From Polynucleobacter sp. MG-Unter2-18 (GTDB taxonomy: Bacteria; Pseudomonadota; Gammaproteobacteria; Burkholderiales; Burkholderiaceae): a stretch of 64,000 nucleotides of DNA. Every line of letters starts with the position of its first letter. Position 1 is the stretch's first letter. The stretch covers positions 1,252,192-1,316,191 of the forward strand of contig NZ_CP061302.1 of assembly GCF_018687675.1 (NCBI RefSeq), read 5' to 3'. Of the stretch, positions 43,310 through 53,508 are shown in pieces. The notes below the pieces were generated by a model. It saw only the letters and a list, made by a program, of their open reading frames with translations, was not told the DNA's origin and did not search any database. A program made the position numbers and the translations under genes.

Positions 43310-44215
43310 TTAAGCAATCTGTCTTTGAGTAGCTATAGCAATTTGTCTCTCGCCACGCTCGAACCACGATGAAGGAAGGAGTCTCTCCGCCTCAAATGCC
43401 ACCAATTTTTTTAATGCTTTATCACCAGCGCAACTAGGGATGGAAAGTATTGCTTTTCCAACTAAAGAATCAAAATGTTCAACAGCGCCATTGAGCCCTA
43501 ATTCTTTTGCAGAGCTTGGTCGGTGATGCTCTTCATCCTGCCCTGCTGGCTTACCAAGAAACTGGGCATCCCCCAACACATCACGAATATCGTCGGCAAT
43601 TTGATAGGCCTCACCTAGCCATTCGCCCAAGCCCATCCAGGTTTGTGCATCAGCACCAGCAGCTTGTGCGCCGCTAGCTGTTGCTGCAGCAAACAGTGCG
43701 CCCGTCTTTGATCTTTGGTAGTCACTGAGAACTGCTTGCGATTCGCACTCCCAAGATTGGCCGGCAATAATTCCGAAGGGTGCCCCTACTCCCTCAGAAA
43801 TCGTTTTGATAATTGGGGCTAAACGTTGCGCTGATCTTCTCGAGGCGGCAGCAACAGTCTGGTATGCCATCACAATCAGAGCATCACCCGCTAGTACCGC
43901 AAGCCGTTCTCCAAACTCTTTATGAACCGAGGTTTGACCTCGACGCATTTCCGCGTCATCGAAGCAGGGCAAATCATCGTGCACTAGAGAGCCACAGTGA
44001 ATCATCTCAATCGCAATGGCACTTGCCATGGATAGTTGCGGATCATCGTTACCGCAGGCATGAGCCACTGCCAGAGTAAGTTGCGGTCTAATGCGCGCAC
44101 CCCCAGGAAATACAGCATGTCTAATAGCTTTGCTCAATAAAGCCGGCCCTTTTGCTGACTCATGGGACTTCAATGCTTGCTCTAAGGCTCTATCCAAATG
44201 CTTGATTGGTGACAT
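43310..44215 (-). CDS. crtE: Geranylgeranyl diphosphate synthase
   Basis: CrtE elongates allylic diphosphates to GGPP, used by CrtB for phytoene and by BchG for the pigment tail. The 301-residue polyprenyl synthase shows GSLVHDDLPCFDDAEMRRG (first aspartate-rich motif near residue 84) and a second motif YQIADDIRDVLGD near 210. AGGGG precedes ATG 44215. First gene of the minus-strand crtE-crtF unit; the divergent region to bchO contains two PpsR-type sites. Confidence 0.94.
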   Translation of the reverse strand: MSPIKHLDRALEQALKSHESAKGPALLSKAIRHAVFPGGARIRPQLTLAVAHACGNDDPQLSMASAIAIEMIHCGSLVHDDLPCFDDAEMRRGQTSVHKEFGERLAVLAGDALIVMAYQTVAAASRRSAQRLAPIIKTISEGVGAPFGIIAGQSWECESQAVLSDYQRSKTGALFAAATASGAQAAGADAQTWMGLGEWLGEAYQIADDIRDVLGDAQFLGKPAGQDEEHHRPSSAKELGLNGAVEHFDSLVGKAILSIPSCAGDKALKKLVAFEAERLLPSSWFERGERQIAIATQRQIA

Positions 44216-44244
44216 GTTCTTGCCCCTAAAGGAATAAATTACTT

Positions 44245-44262
44245 TGTCAAAATAAGAATACG
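44245..44262. promoter_or_regulatory. PpsR-type site in the crtE/bchO region (one mismatch)
   Basis: TGTCAAAATAAGAATACG matches TGT-N12-ACA except at the last base. It is exactly 8 bp from the perfect site at 44271-44288 and closer to crtE. Confidence 0.5.
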
Positions 44263-44270
44263 ATTTAATA

Positions 44271-44288
44271 TGTAAAAAAATATAGACA
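44271..44288. promoter_or_regulatory. PpsR/CrtJ operator in the crtE/bchO region
   Basis: TGTAAAAAAATATAGACA is a perfect TGT-N12-ACA match in the 141-bp gap between divergent crtE and bchO. With the degenerate neighbour 8 bp away it reproduces the paired layout seen at bchC. Confidence 0.7.
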
Positions 44289-44356
44289 CTATTTGGAGAG
44301 CTGTCAAACCAAAATATTCGGGTTAACCCTTAATTTTTAAATGTAAGTTGCTTAGG

Positions 44357-45241
44357 ATGATAAAAAGAGTTCCAAATGATTGGCCCAATAGCGCCTTTAG
44401 CCAAGAAATTCAGGTTGGGGATTTGTTTTGGCACGTTCAAGTTTCTGGAACCTCACCAAGTCACCTGCTGCTGCTTCACGGCACTGGATCATCAGCACAT
44501 ACCTGGGGGGCGATCTTTGCAGAGCTTTCAAAGCATTACACCGTGGTTGCAGTAGATCTACCGGGGCATGGCTTTACAAAAAACTTAGGCAATAAAACGC
44601 TCAGCCTAGATCAATTGGCTGACACACTTACCGACCTTAGGAAAGCTTTAAAGATTGATTATTTCGATAGCATTATTGGGCACTCTGCAGGAGCAACGCT
44701 AGCCTTAAGTTACGCACTAAAAAATAAGCAACCAAAGACGATTATTGGACTAAATCCCTCACTCATTAGCTTGCCTAATTTTTACAATAAGTTCGTAGCA
44801 CCGTTTCTCAATCCGATTGTGACCTCATCATTTTTTACGGCTGTGTTGTCTGACTTACTGCCAAGGACAAGCATGATTGATAGTCTATTAGATTCAACCA
44901 AATCAGTCCTGCCACCTGAAAAAAAAGAGCGCTATAAAACACTCTTCAAAAGTGCTGATCACCTCAATGGCTCTATGAGCTTCATGGCTGGAGCAGATAT
45001 CCCGAGCTTACTCAGTCAGTGCAAGAAAATTAGTTCTCGATTGACATTTATTGTCACAGAAGATGACGGCTGGATTCCGATAAAGCAACTCCGTGAGGTG
45101 ATTAGAAAAGACTTTGTAAATCCTCGCATCATAGAGATCGAAGGTGGTCATTTATTCCATGAGGAATCAGAAAAACTAGCGCTTGAATTCATTATGAGTG
45201 CATTAACAGAAGAAGAGGCAAAGCATGTTCACACTAACTAA
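44357..45241 (+). CDS. bchO: Mg-chelatase-associated alpha/beta hydrolase
   Basis: BchO is an alpha/beta-hydrolase regularly found with bchI and bchD and annotated as a magnesium chelatase accessory protein; its substrate is unknown. The protein has an oxyanion-hole motif LLLHGTGSSAHTW near residue 38, the nucleophile elbow IGHSAGATLALSYA near 107 and a C-terminal EGGHLFHEE with the catalytic histidine. The start is uncertain (ATG 44357 or TTG 44348); neither has a good ribosome site. It is unusual in lying opposite to and convergent with bchID. Confidence 0.88.
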   Translation: MIKRVPNDWPNSAFSQEIQVGDLFWHVQVSGTSPSHLLLLHGTGSSAHTWGAIFAELSKHYTVVAVDLPGHGFTKNLGNKTLSLDQLADTLTDLRKALKIDYFDSIIGHSAGATLALSYALKNKQPKTIIGLNPSLISLPNFYNKFVAPFLNPIVTSSFFTAVLSDLLPRTSMIDSLLDSTKSVLPPEKKERYKTLFKSADHLNGSMSFMAGADIPSLLSQCKKISSRLTFIVTEDDGWIPIKQLREVIRKDFVNPRIIEIEGGHLFHEESEKLALEFIMSALTEEEAKHVHTN

Positions 45242-45347
45242 TGTCGCACTATGTCTAAGCCTTGTACTTGGTCTAGGACTTTTTATGAATGCCTACCTTA
45301 AGGGTAAGAAAGTCTTAGGCAAGCTTTCTCAAAAGAAACCTTATTGA
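45225..45347 (+). CDS. 40-aa putative membrane peptide after bchO
   Basis: ATG 45225 lies 17 bases inside the bchO end, preceded by GAGG at 6 bases. The 40 residues have one hydrophobic helix (about 5-24, TNVALCLSLVLGLGLFMNAY) and a lysine-rich tail (KGKKVLGKLSQKKPY), predicting C-in topology. It ends 7 bases past the convergent bchD stop. The coupled ribosome site and clean single-span design make it a likely real small gene. No function is recognised. Confidence 0.55.
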   Translation: MFTLTNVALCLSLVLGLGLFMNAYLKGKKVLGKLSQKKPY

Positions 45348-47155
45348 ACATTAGCAAGCTGTATAGCAGCATGCGAAATTATCTTGCCTGAGCCGCTGTA
45401 AGGTAAAGCTAGATATTGCGCAGCCATCATCTGGGAAAGCTCTTGCGCTAAAACTTCAGGCTGAGGCGAGGTATCAACAAATAAAACGCAGTGATTTTTT
45501 ACTCTTAGCTCTTTAGCAGCCATCAGGGCATCGTTGTGAGCCTCAGATCTACCACCAACTCCCTTGAGATTGACGTTTGCTTTACCGTCACTCAAGATAA
45601 CAATGACGGGGGTTAAGCCTTTTCTCTTGAGTACTACAGCCATTTCATTTGCCGCTCTAAAGCCCGTCGCCAGAGGCGTACCTCCGCCGCCTGGGAGTGT
45701 TGCTAGATTTCTCTTTGCCCTAACAAGAGATCGCGTCGGCGGCAGAATAAGCTCAGCTTTAGAGCCCCTCATCGAGAGCATCGCTACTTCGTCACGACGG
45801 ATGTAACACTGAGCCAGGAGTTGCTCAAGAGCCCCCTTGGCCTCGGCCAGGCGCTGTGTCGCGGAAGATCCTGATGCATCCACTAAGAAAATGGTGACAG
45901 TTCCCCGTCTTTTTAGATACTGCTTGATATGTAAATCTTCAGACCGAAAATCAATTTTATTTTTTCCAGAACTACTATATTGCTGTGAGCCAACATGTCT
46001 CTCACGCAAACGCTGCCAAGGAATCGCAGCCCGAATACTTTTTAAAACGTCTAAGCGTCGACCACCTCCTGGCTGCCCTTTGCGTGAACTCATTGGCCTT
46101 CCACTGATAAAGCTATTTTGAGACGTACCAGATTTTCCAGAAGTCTGCGATGCCGCATGAGTCGAGCGAGCGCCTTGTTTAGCTTGAGCCAGGAAATCCA
46201 TAGGGACGGATGCTTTAGCCGCTGCAACCACAATATCTTCCAGCTCTTCCTGAGATGGTGACTGGGGATTGGATTGCTGATCTTCATCCTCTTGCTCGTT
46301 GTCTGAATCCTCTTCAGGGCGGTTGTTTTCTGGATGCTGATCATTGTCACCCTCATCTTGAGAGTTTTCTCCATCATCTCGGTTTGGCTGCTCCGCTTCT
46401 GGTGGCGCATGCAATATTTTGGAATAGGTATAGACCAAGCGGGCTGCATCAACCACTTCATCTTGGCCCACCTCTTGCAACCCCCTCAATGCTGCTAATG
46501 TCTTAGCAGTTTCTACTGCGAACTGGTTAGCCCTAAAAGAACCAATGCCAATCTTCAGGGCGGATTTGGTCAGTACTTCAATGAAATCAATACTACAAAC
46601 TAATTGAGGTAATAATTTTTTTGCGCTCCGAATATCATCTGCATGAATTGCTAAATTTTCTTTTATGTCCGCGAGAGAAAATTGATCGAGATAGACTTCA
46701 AAGGCCAATCTATCCATCATCCTGGGGCTAAAGCTATCGCCAGTAGCCTCGGATTCATCTAGGGCGATTACTCCAAATTCAGCGCCATACGTATCGCTAC
46801 TATCTAATGCTTGCGAGATTAATGCCAACACCTGGGTATCCATGCGCTCAGCCATCGATAACAATAAGAAGTTGCCTTGAGCCTTCTCTAAAAGCCCTTT
46901 ACTCAGTACTAAGGAACCTTGATTGAGAGTCACTTCAATATCTAATGAGCCCATGAGTTGCTCTGCCACTAGGTTGGCAGGCGCCTTGAGCAGGCGAGCT
47001 GTCGGGGCACACAGATCCGAGAAATAACTGAGCCATGAATCTCTAACAGGGCCAAACTGACCTCTGAGACAGACGCCTTTAAGTCCCCGAGGATTAATTG
47101 CTACTAGAGCAGCAACTATATTTGCATCAAACCACGCTACTTGATCTGAATTCAC
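45341..47155 (-). CDS. bchD: Magnesium chelatase subunit D
   Basis: BchD is the platform subunit of Mg-chelatase. The 604-residue protein has an inactive AAA+ N-terminal half, an acidic, proline- and asparagine-rich hinge (about 255-300, many D/E/Q), and a C-terminal von Willebrand A domain whose MIDAS begins IFLVDASGSSATQRLAEAKG near residue 420 with LPGGGGTPLATGF after it. The start overlaps the bchI stop by 4 bases. Confidence 0.95.
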   Translation of the reverse strand: MNSDQVAWFDANIVAALVAINPRGLKGVCLRGQFGPVRDSWLSYFSDLCAPTARLLKAPANLVAEQLMGSLDIEVTLNQGSLVLSKGLLEKAQGNFLLLSMAERMDTQVLALISQALDSSDTYGAEFGVIALDESEATGDSFSPRMMDRLAFEVYLDQFSLADIKENLAIHADDIRSAKKLLPQLVCSIDFIEVLTKSALKIGIGSFRANQFAVETAKTLAALRGLQEVGQDEVVDAARLVYTYSKILHAPPEAEQPNRDDGENSQDEGDNDQHPENNRPEEDSDNEQEDEDQQSNPQSPSQEELEDIVVAAAKASVPMDFLAQAKQGARSTHAASQTSGKSGTSQNSFISGRPMSSRKGQPGGGRRLDVLKSIRAAIPWQRLRERHVGSQQYSSSGKNKIDFRSEDLHIKQYLKRRGTVTIFLVDASGSSATQRLAEAKGALEQLLAQCYIRRDEVAMLSMRGSKAELILPPTRSLVRAKRNLATLPGGGGTPLATGFRAANEMAVVLKRKGLTPVIVILSDGKANVNLKGVGGRSEAHNDALMAAKELRVKNHCVLFVDTSPQPEVLAQELSQMMAAQYLALPYSGSGKIISHAAIQLANVQ

Positions 47156-48186
47156 TTCGATGTATCAGCAAAAAATTCTTGCATCGCGCGCTCAATGCGC
47201 ACATTGGAGCTACTGTCATCTAGGGGATTACGGCGTAGACGATGACCTAGTGCAATAGGGGCAATTTTCTTTAAGTGCTCTAAGTTTGCTTTTTTCTTAC
47301 CCTCAAATGCAGCAAGGGCCCTGACTGCTCTCAAAACAGTCAGCTCTCCTCTGAGACCATCCGTGCCCAAGTGTGCGCAAAGCTTGGTTGCCAGCTCCAG
47401 AAGGCTGTCATCAACCTCAACTTTATCTAGCATTTTTTTGGACTTACTAATTTTTTTCTTCAGCTCTAATTCTTCTTCTTGGCATTGAGCAATAAATTGC
47501 TCGGGATTGCGCTCAAATTCATCACGCTTTTTGATGATCGATACCCGCTCTTTAAAATCTGAAGGGGTTCGCACCTCAATTGATAAGCCAAATCGATCAA
47601 GCATTTGGGGGCGAAGCTCGCCCTCTTCAGGGTTACCGCTTCCAATCAAAACAAATCGTGCTGGGTGCCGAATACTCAAACCCTCGCGCTCAATAATATT
47701 TTCTCCGGAAGCAGCAACATCAATCAGGAGATCCACCAAGTGATCTTCAAGCAAATTGACTTCATCAATGTAAAGGTAACCACGGTTTGCTTTAGCCAGC
47801 AGCCCCGGTTCAAATGACTTGATTCCTTGTGTCAGCGCTTTTTCAATATCTAAGGCACCAACCACCCTATCTTCAGTCGCCCCCAAGGGCAAGTCAACAA
47901 CGGGAACAGGAATCAGCTGTGATGATAGTTTTTGTCCGCTCGCTTTTTTGGCCAAACAGTCTGTACAAAGATTGCTTGAGTCTGGATCGCAGTGATAGTG
48001 GCAAGCGGCAACCGACTTCATCTCTGGCAGCAAGGAGGCTAAGGAGCGAATGGTGGTAGATTTTCCTGTACCGCGATCTCCAAAGATCAGCACTCCACCA
48101 ATGGAAGGATCGATCGTACAGAGTATGATGGCAAGCTTCATTTCAGCTTGTGAGACTATTGCTGTGAACGGAAAATTAAGGGCCAT
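47152..48186 (-). CDS. bchI: Magnesium chelatase ATPase subunit I
   Basis: BchI is the AAA+ motor that drives Mg2+ insertion. The 344-residue protein has Walker A FGDRGTGKSTTIRS near residue 35, a cysteine-rich insertion CHYHCDPDSSNLCTDCLAKK near 63, Walker B YLYIDEVNLLEDH near 140 and GSGNPEEGELRPQMLDRFGL as sensor region. First gene of the bchI-bchD unit. The 214-bp gap to the divergent ABC transporter shows no TGT-N12-ACA site. Confidence 0.97.
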   Translation of the reverse strand: MALNFPFTAIVSQAEMKLAIILCTIDPSIGGVLIFGDRGTGKSTTIRSLASLLPEMKSVAACHYHCDPDSSNLCTDCLAKKASGQKLSSQLIPVPVVDLPLGATEDRVVGALDIEKALTQGIKSFEPGLLAKANRGYLYIDEVNLLEDHLVDLLIDVAASGENIIEREGLSIRHPARFVLIGSGNPEEGELRPQMLDRFGLSIEVRTPSDFKERVSIIKKRDEFERNPEQFIAQCQEEELELKKKISKSKKMLDKVEVDDSLLELATKLCAHLGTDGLRGELTVLRAVRALAAFEGKKKANLEHLKKIAPIALGHRLRRNPLDDSSSNVRIERAMQEFFADTSK

Positions 48187-48400
48187 CGTTGTTCCAGGGC
48201 AGTTTAGTATTGAGTTTTAATTTTACTTAGATTAGTGTAACTAAAAGTGTGCGACACCCCTCAATATTTGAGGATTTTCAGATAGTTAGCATCAGAATTA
48301 AACGCGCTGAACTGATTCCCGCCACTGAAAGCCTCATTTCTAGGGCTTACCACCCCACCTAATAACGATATCCTGAAGCGCATCAATAGAAAAACCATCA

Positions 48401-50170
48401 ATGTCTGAAAACGAAATACACAGTAGCGACAAGCTAAAAGCCTTAAAAACGCTTTTGCCATTCATAAAACCCTATAAAAGACAGCTTTTATTAGCAGCAA
48501 TCAGCTTAGTACTTGCTGCTGGGGCAACCCTAGTAATTCCACTGTGCTTTAGAACCATCATTGATCAAGGCTTTAGTGAGGCAAGCCAAGCCCAAATAAA
48601 CCGTACTTTTATAAATTTATTCGGGGCGGCAGTCGTATTGGCATTTGCTAGCTCCCTGCGCTATTACCTCGTGTCATGGCTCGGGGAAAGAATCACTTGT
48701 GATATCCGGAAAAAAGTCTACTCCCATATCATTTCTCAAAGCCCTGAGTTTTTTGAGACTCAGCAAAGCGGAGAGATACTCTCCCGCATCAATAATGACA
48801 CCACCATTATTCAAGTCCTCTTGGGTACCAGCATTTCAATGGCGGTAAGAAATCTATTTCTATTGCTTGGTGGTATGGCGATGATGTTCATTACTAGCAT
48901 TCAACTCTCCCTACTGATTTTATTAACCCTCTTGCTGACGGTCATTCCAATCGTCTTAATGGGAAAGAAAGTGCGACAGCTTTCTAGAAACTCTCAAGAC
49001 AAAATCGCTCTTACGTCAGCCATAGCCGGAGAAAAGATCAATGCCATCTTTACGGTGCAATCATTTGCAAATGAAGAGAAAGAAATAAAAGCCTTCAATC
49101 AATCAATTGAAAAATCATTTTTAGCATCAATAAATCGTAGTGCTGCACGTGGAAAACTCACTTTTGTTGCCATCCTTTTAGGTTTTACTAGCATCATTTT
49201 GGTGCTATGGCTTGGCGCCTATGCCGTAAGCAATCAGGAAATATCTGGCGGTCAACTGACTCAGTTTTTTCTTTATGCGGTCATTGTTGCCGGTGCCATA
49301 GCGGCACTATCTGAAGTTCTCGGGGATACGCAAAGAGCGATGGGTGCGGGAGAACGACTGCTAGAACTTTTGAGTTCTCAATCCAAGGTGGTGAGCCCAT
49401 CAACACCACATATTAGGACTCAAAGTGCAGATCAGGCCATTCATGTTCAGATCGAGAATCTGAGTTTTGCCTATTCATCCAATCCCAATCTCGTCCTCTC
49501 TAACATCAATCTGTCGATTAAAGCAGGGGAAAAGATTGCTCTAGTAGGTCCTTCGGGGTCTGGAAAAACAACGCTCTTTAAATTAATACAACGCTTCTAT
49601 GATCCCCAGTCTGGTTGTATCAAATTTGATGATGTTGATATTAGAGAATTTAAGTTAGAGGATTTGAGAAGATTAGTTGGGGTTGTTCCACAGGACATCA
49701 GCATATTTTCTGAGAATGCCTTAGAAAATATTCGCTATGGTAGAGAAGATGCTACTGATGAAGAAGTGCATCAGGCGGCTGTGCAAGCTGCTGTTGATGA
49801 ATTCATTTCTAGACTTCCAGATCGCTATGAATCGTTTTTAGGGGATCGGGGAGTCAGACTATCTGGTGGACAAAAACAGCGCATAGCAATAGCAAGGGCG
49901 CTACTGAAAAATCCTCCATTACTACTTTTAGATGAGGCAACCAGTTCCTTGGATGCAGAATCAGAAAGACTTGTGCAACAAGCTCTTGAAGTTGCTATGG
50001 ACGGAAGAACTACGATTGTGATTGCGCATAGACTCTCTACCGTGAAACAGGCAGATCGAATTATTGTGATGGAGCATGGTCGAATTATTGAGACTGGTAA
50101 TCATGCAAGCCTGATAGCTCAATCAGGGCTGTATTCACAACTGGCAAAACTACAATTTACTGATATGTAA
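48401..50170 (+). CDS. ABC exporter, MsbA/ABCB-type fused permease-ATPase
   Basis: A 589-residue half-transporter: six membrane spans (about 20-300) fused to an ATPase domain with Walker A VGPSGSGKTTLFKLIQ near residue 388, signature LSGGQKQRIAIARALL near 488 and Walker B PPLLLLDEATSSLD. Such homodimers export lipids, peptides or drugs; the substrate here is not evident. It lies just outside the photosynthesis genes, divergent from bchI, and marks the right edge of the cluster. The 5' flank (48187-48400) has only a small CCTCAA/TTGAGG repeat at 48259-48273. Confidence 0.9.
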   Translation: MSENEIHSSDKLKALKTLLPFIKPYKRQLLLAAISLVLAAGATLVIPLCFRTIIDQGFSEASQAQINRTFINLFGAAVVLAFASSLRYYLVSWLGERITCDIRKKVYSHIISQSPEFFETQQSGEILSRINNDTTIIQVLLGTSISMAVRNLFLLLGGMAMMFITSIQLSLLILLTLLLTVIPIVLMGKKVRQLSRNSQDKIALTSAIAGEKINAIFTVQSFANEEKEIKAFNQSIEKSFLASINRSAARGKLTFVAILLGFTSIILVLWLGAYAVSNQEISGGQLTQFFLYAVIVAGAIAALSEVLGDTQRAMGAGERLLELLSSQSKVVSPSTPHIRTQSADQAIHVQIENLSFAYSSNPNLVLSNINLSIKAGEKIALVGPSGSGKTTLFKLIQRFYDPQSGCIKFDDVDIREFKLEDLRRLVGVVPQDISIFSENALENIRYGREDATDEEVHQAAVQAAVDEFISRLPDRYESFLGDRGVRLSGGQKQRIAIARALLKNPPLLLLDEATSSLDAESERLVQQALEVAMDGRTTIVIAHRLSTVKQADRIIVMEHGRIIETGNHASLIAQSGLYSQLAKLQFTDM

Positions 50171-50203
50171 TATCAGGGCTGCTCTACGGAGCACTCTTCA
50201 TAC

Positions 50204-50335
50204 TCAGAAATTGAGTTTGGATACGAACCAGACGCAAGCAGCGATCGTTGAGAAAATGCCTGTAAAAATCAAGATACCTGTAAGGTAGATGTTTCTTGAT
50301 TTATCACGTATAGAAATAATGCGCTTATGTTCCAT
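50204..50335 (-). CDS. Possible 43-aa single-span membrane peptide
   Basis: A short ORF in the gap between the ABC exporter and the BLUF gene. The 43 residues start MEHKRIISIRDKSRNIYLTG, with a basic N-terminus followed by one hydrophobic helix (about 17-40) and a short end SKLNF. The ribosome site (GGA about 9 bases upstream) is weak. The rest of the 50171-50424 gap shows nothing else. Confidence 0.35.
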   Translation of the reverse strand: MEHKRIISIRDKSRNIYLTGILIFTGIFSTIAACVWFVSKLNF

Positions 50336-50424
50336 TTTTATATCCACAAATTCTATTAATTAATGGATATTAATACATTTGACCGAACGGCGCAGGGTGC
50401 GTAAATGTCACCTCTTAAAACTGC

Positions 50425-50838
50425 TTACTTGAGTAGTTTCTTACCTTCACCCCGTAAAGCTGATAGCAGGGGGTGGTCAACAGGAAAATTAACCTCCTCA
50501 ATAGCAGCACTCACCTCGGGCAAGCCTTTAAATAATTCTTTATCGCCCTGAAAAACCATGGTCCATTTTTCAAAGTTCCTGGCGCTAATACTTTTTCTCT
50601 CTACCAATCGAATATTTTTATGGCGATCATCTTTTTGAATTTTCTCCCACAATGCATCAATCACATCCTCGGGACCCTCAATCACTTGACCAAATTGATT
50701 GTTTTCAAAAATAAGAGCGCCAGTAATTTCTAATCTGAGGTTTCTCAAATAAGAGTGGTAAAGAAGCCGCATAAGACCTAAAAATGACATCCCTTGAACG
50801 GGTTCACTTACATAGGTTAATTCAATGAGTTTTGACAT
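50425..50838 (-). CDS. BLUF-domain blue-light photoreceptor
   Basis: A 137-residue short BLUF protein binding FAD. The key residues are present: Y9 in LTYVSEP, the asparagine of RNLRLEITGALIF (N33), the glutamine of FGQVIEGPE (Q50), and the WTM of FEKWTMVFQG that corresponds to the AppA W104/M106 pair. There is no fused output domain beyond a short C-terminal tail, so it presumably signals by protein contact. AppA, which counteracts PpsR in Rhodobacter, carries a BLUF domain; a link to the PpsR here is only inferred. A TACCCTAA motif lies 44 bp upstream. Confidence 0.92.
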   Translation of the reverse strand: MSKLIELTYVSEPVQGMSFLGLMRLLYHSYLRNLRLEITGALIFENNQFGQVIEGPEDVIDALWEKIQKDDRHKNIRLVERKSISARNFEKWTMVFQGDKELFKGLPEVSAAIEEVNFPVDHPLLSALRGEGKKLLK

Positions 50839-50945
50839 TCCCCCATACTATGGAGGAATAATGATAGATTCTGTAGGAATATACCCTAAAGTAAGTGCCC
50901 GATAGATATGCGCCTTCGATTAATGACTTCGATTGATACCTTCGA

Positions 50946-51587
50946 TTAGTCTCGGACTGTTATCAGAATTTCATTACGGCGCATAAAAGGTATAGACCAA
51001 GGAGGGTTATAGCGCGCAAATTGGGGGCTTCCGATTGCCTGCCATTGCTTACTTTTAATCCACTCTTCCAGTGCCTTTGTTTTTTCAAGGACTTTAGCGT
51101 CGTTATAAAAACCAGAAAAGGTAATTGCCGCACGTTTTTGAGCAGGCAACTCCCGAATGGTCACCAAGGGATTGATTGGTTTTGGCAGTGTCGCCATAGT
51201 GTACTCAGATGGCATTACAAAAGAAAATACCCATTGATTTACACCCTTCACAGAATCCTTACTAGCCTCAATACCTACCGGAACAGTCATCGCAATCTTG
51301 GTACTTTGTGATGTTTCTATTCCGACTGGAACAGTCATAGTAATTTTTTCACTGACTTGATTCTGCCCAAAGATGAAAGCAGCTATCAGGCGAAATCCTT
51401 GACTAGAGGCAGCGTCTAAATCGCCCTCCACTTTGACCTCAGCTACTAACTGAGGCGCATAAGCACGAAGCTCAAAAGGTTCTGATTTTTCAATAATAGA
51501 AAATTTAGGTTCTTCGGTTGCCATTACAGTGCTCGCAATCAATATGCTTGTCAGAAATACTGAGAATCGGGAGATGGAAATTTTCAT
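50946..51587 (-). CDS. SOUL-family heme-binding protein, exported
   Basis: A 213-residue protein with a signal peptide (residues 1-23, cleaved after VMA) and a SOUL/HBP domain: EPKFSIIEKSEPFELRAYAP at the start, then two copies of KI(T/A)MTVPVGIE typical of the family, FSFVMPSEYTM and a C-terminal RYNPPWSIPFMRRNEILI. SOUL proteins bind heme or other tetrapyrroles. A periplasmic tetrapyrrole-binding protein beside a photosynthesis cluster is suggestive, but these occur widely in proteobacteria without one. Confidence 0.88.
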   Translation of the reverse strand: MKISISRFSVFLTSILIASTVMATEEPKFSIIEKSEPFELRAYAPQLVAEVKVEGDLDAASSQGFRLIAAFIFGQNQVSEKITMTVPVGIETSQSTKIAMTVPVGIEASKDSVKGVNQWVFSFVMPSEYTMATLPKPINPLVTIRELPAQKRAAITFSGFYNDAKVLEKTKALEEWIKSKQWQAIGSPQFARYNPPWSIPFMRRNEILITVRD

Positions 51588-51597
51588 GATTAATTAC

Positions 51598-53467
<1,870 letters not shown>

Positions 53468-53508
53468 TTTATGTTTTCTAAATACTTAAAAATTACTTGA
53501 TCAGACTC

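Noticed and set aside
45837..46506. Several ORFs overlapping bchD
   Set aside because: They coincide with the low-complexity acidic hinge and vWA domain of bchD and have no signature.
48259..48273. CCTCAA/TTGAGG small hairpin upstream of the ABC exporter
   Set aside because: Six-bp stem with no plus-strand gene ending before it; probably incidental.
51290..51350. Internal repeat KI(T/A)MTVPVGIE in the SOUL protein
   Set aside because: Two such segments are normal for the SOUL family, so it is not a recent duplication signal.
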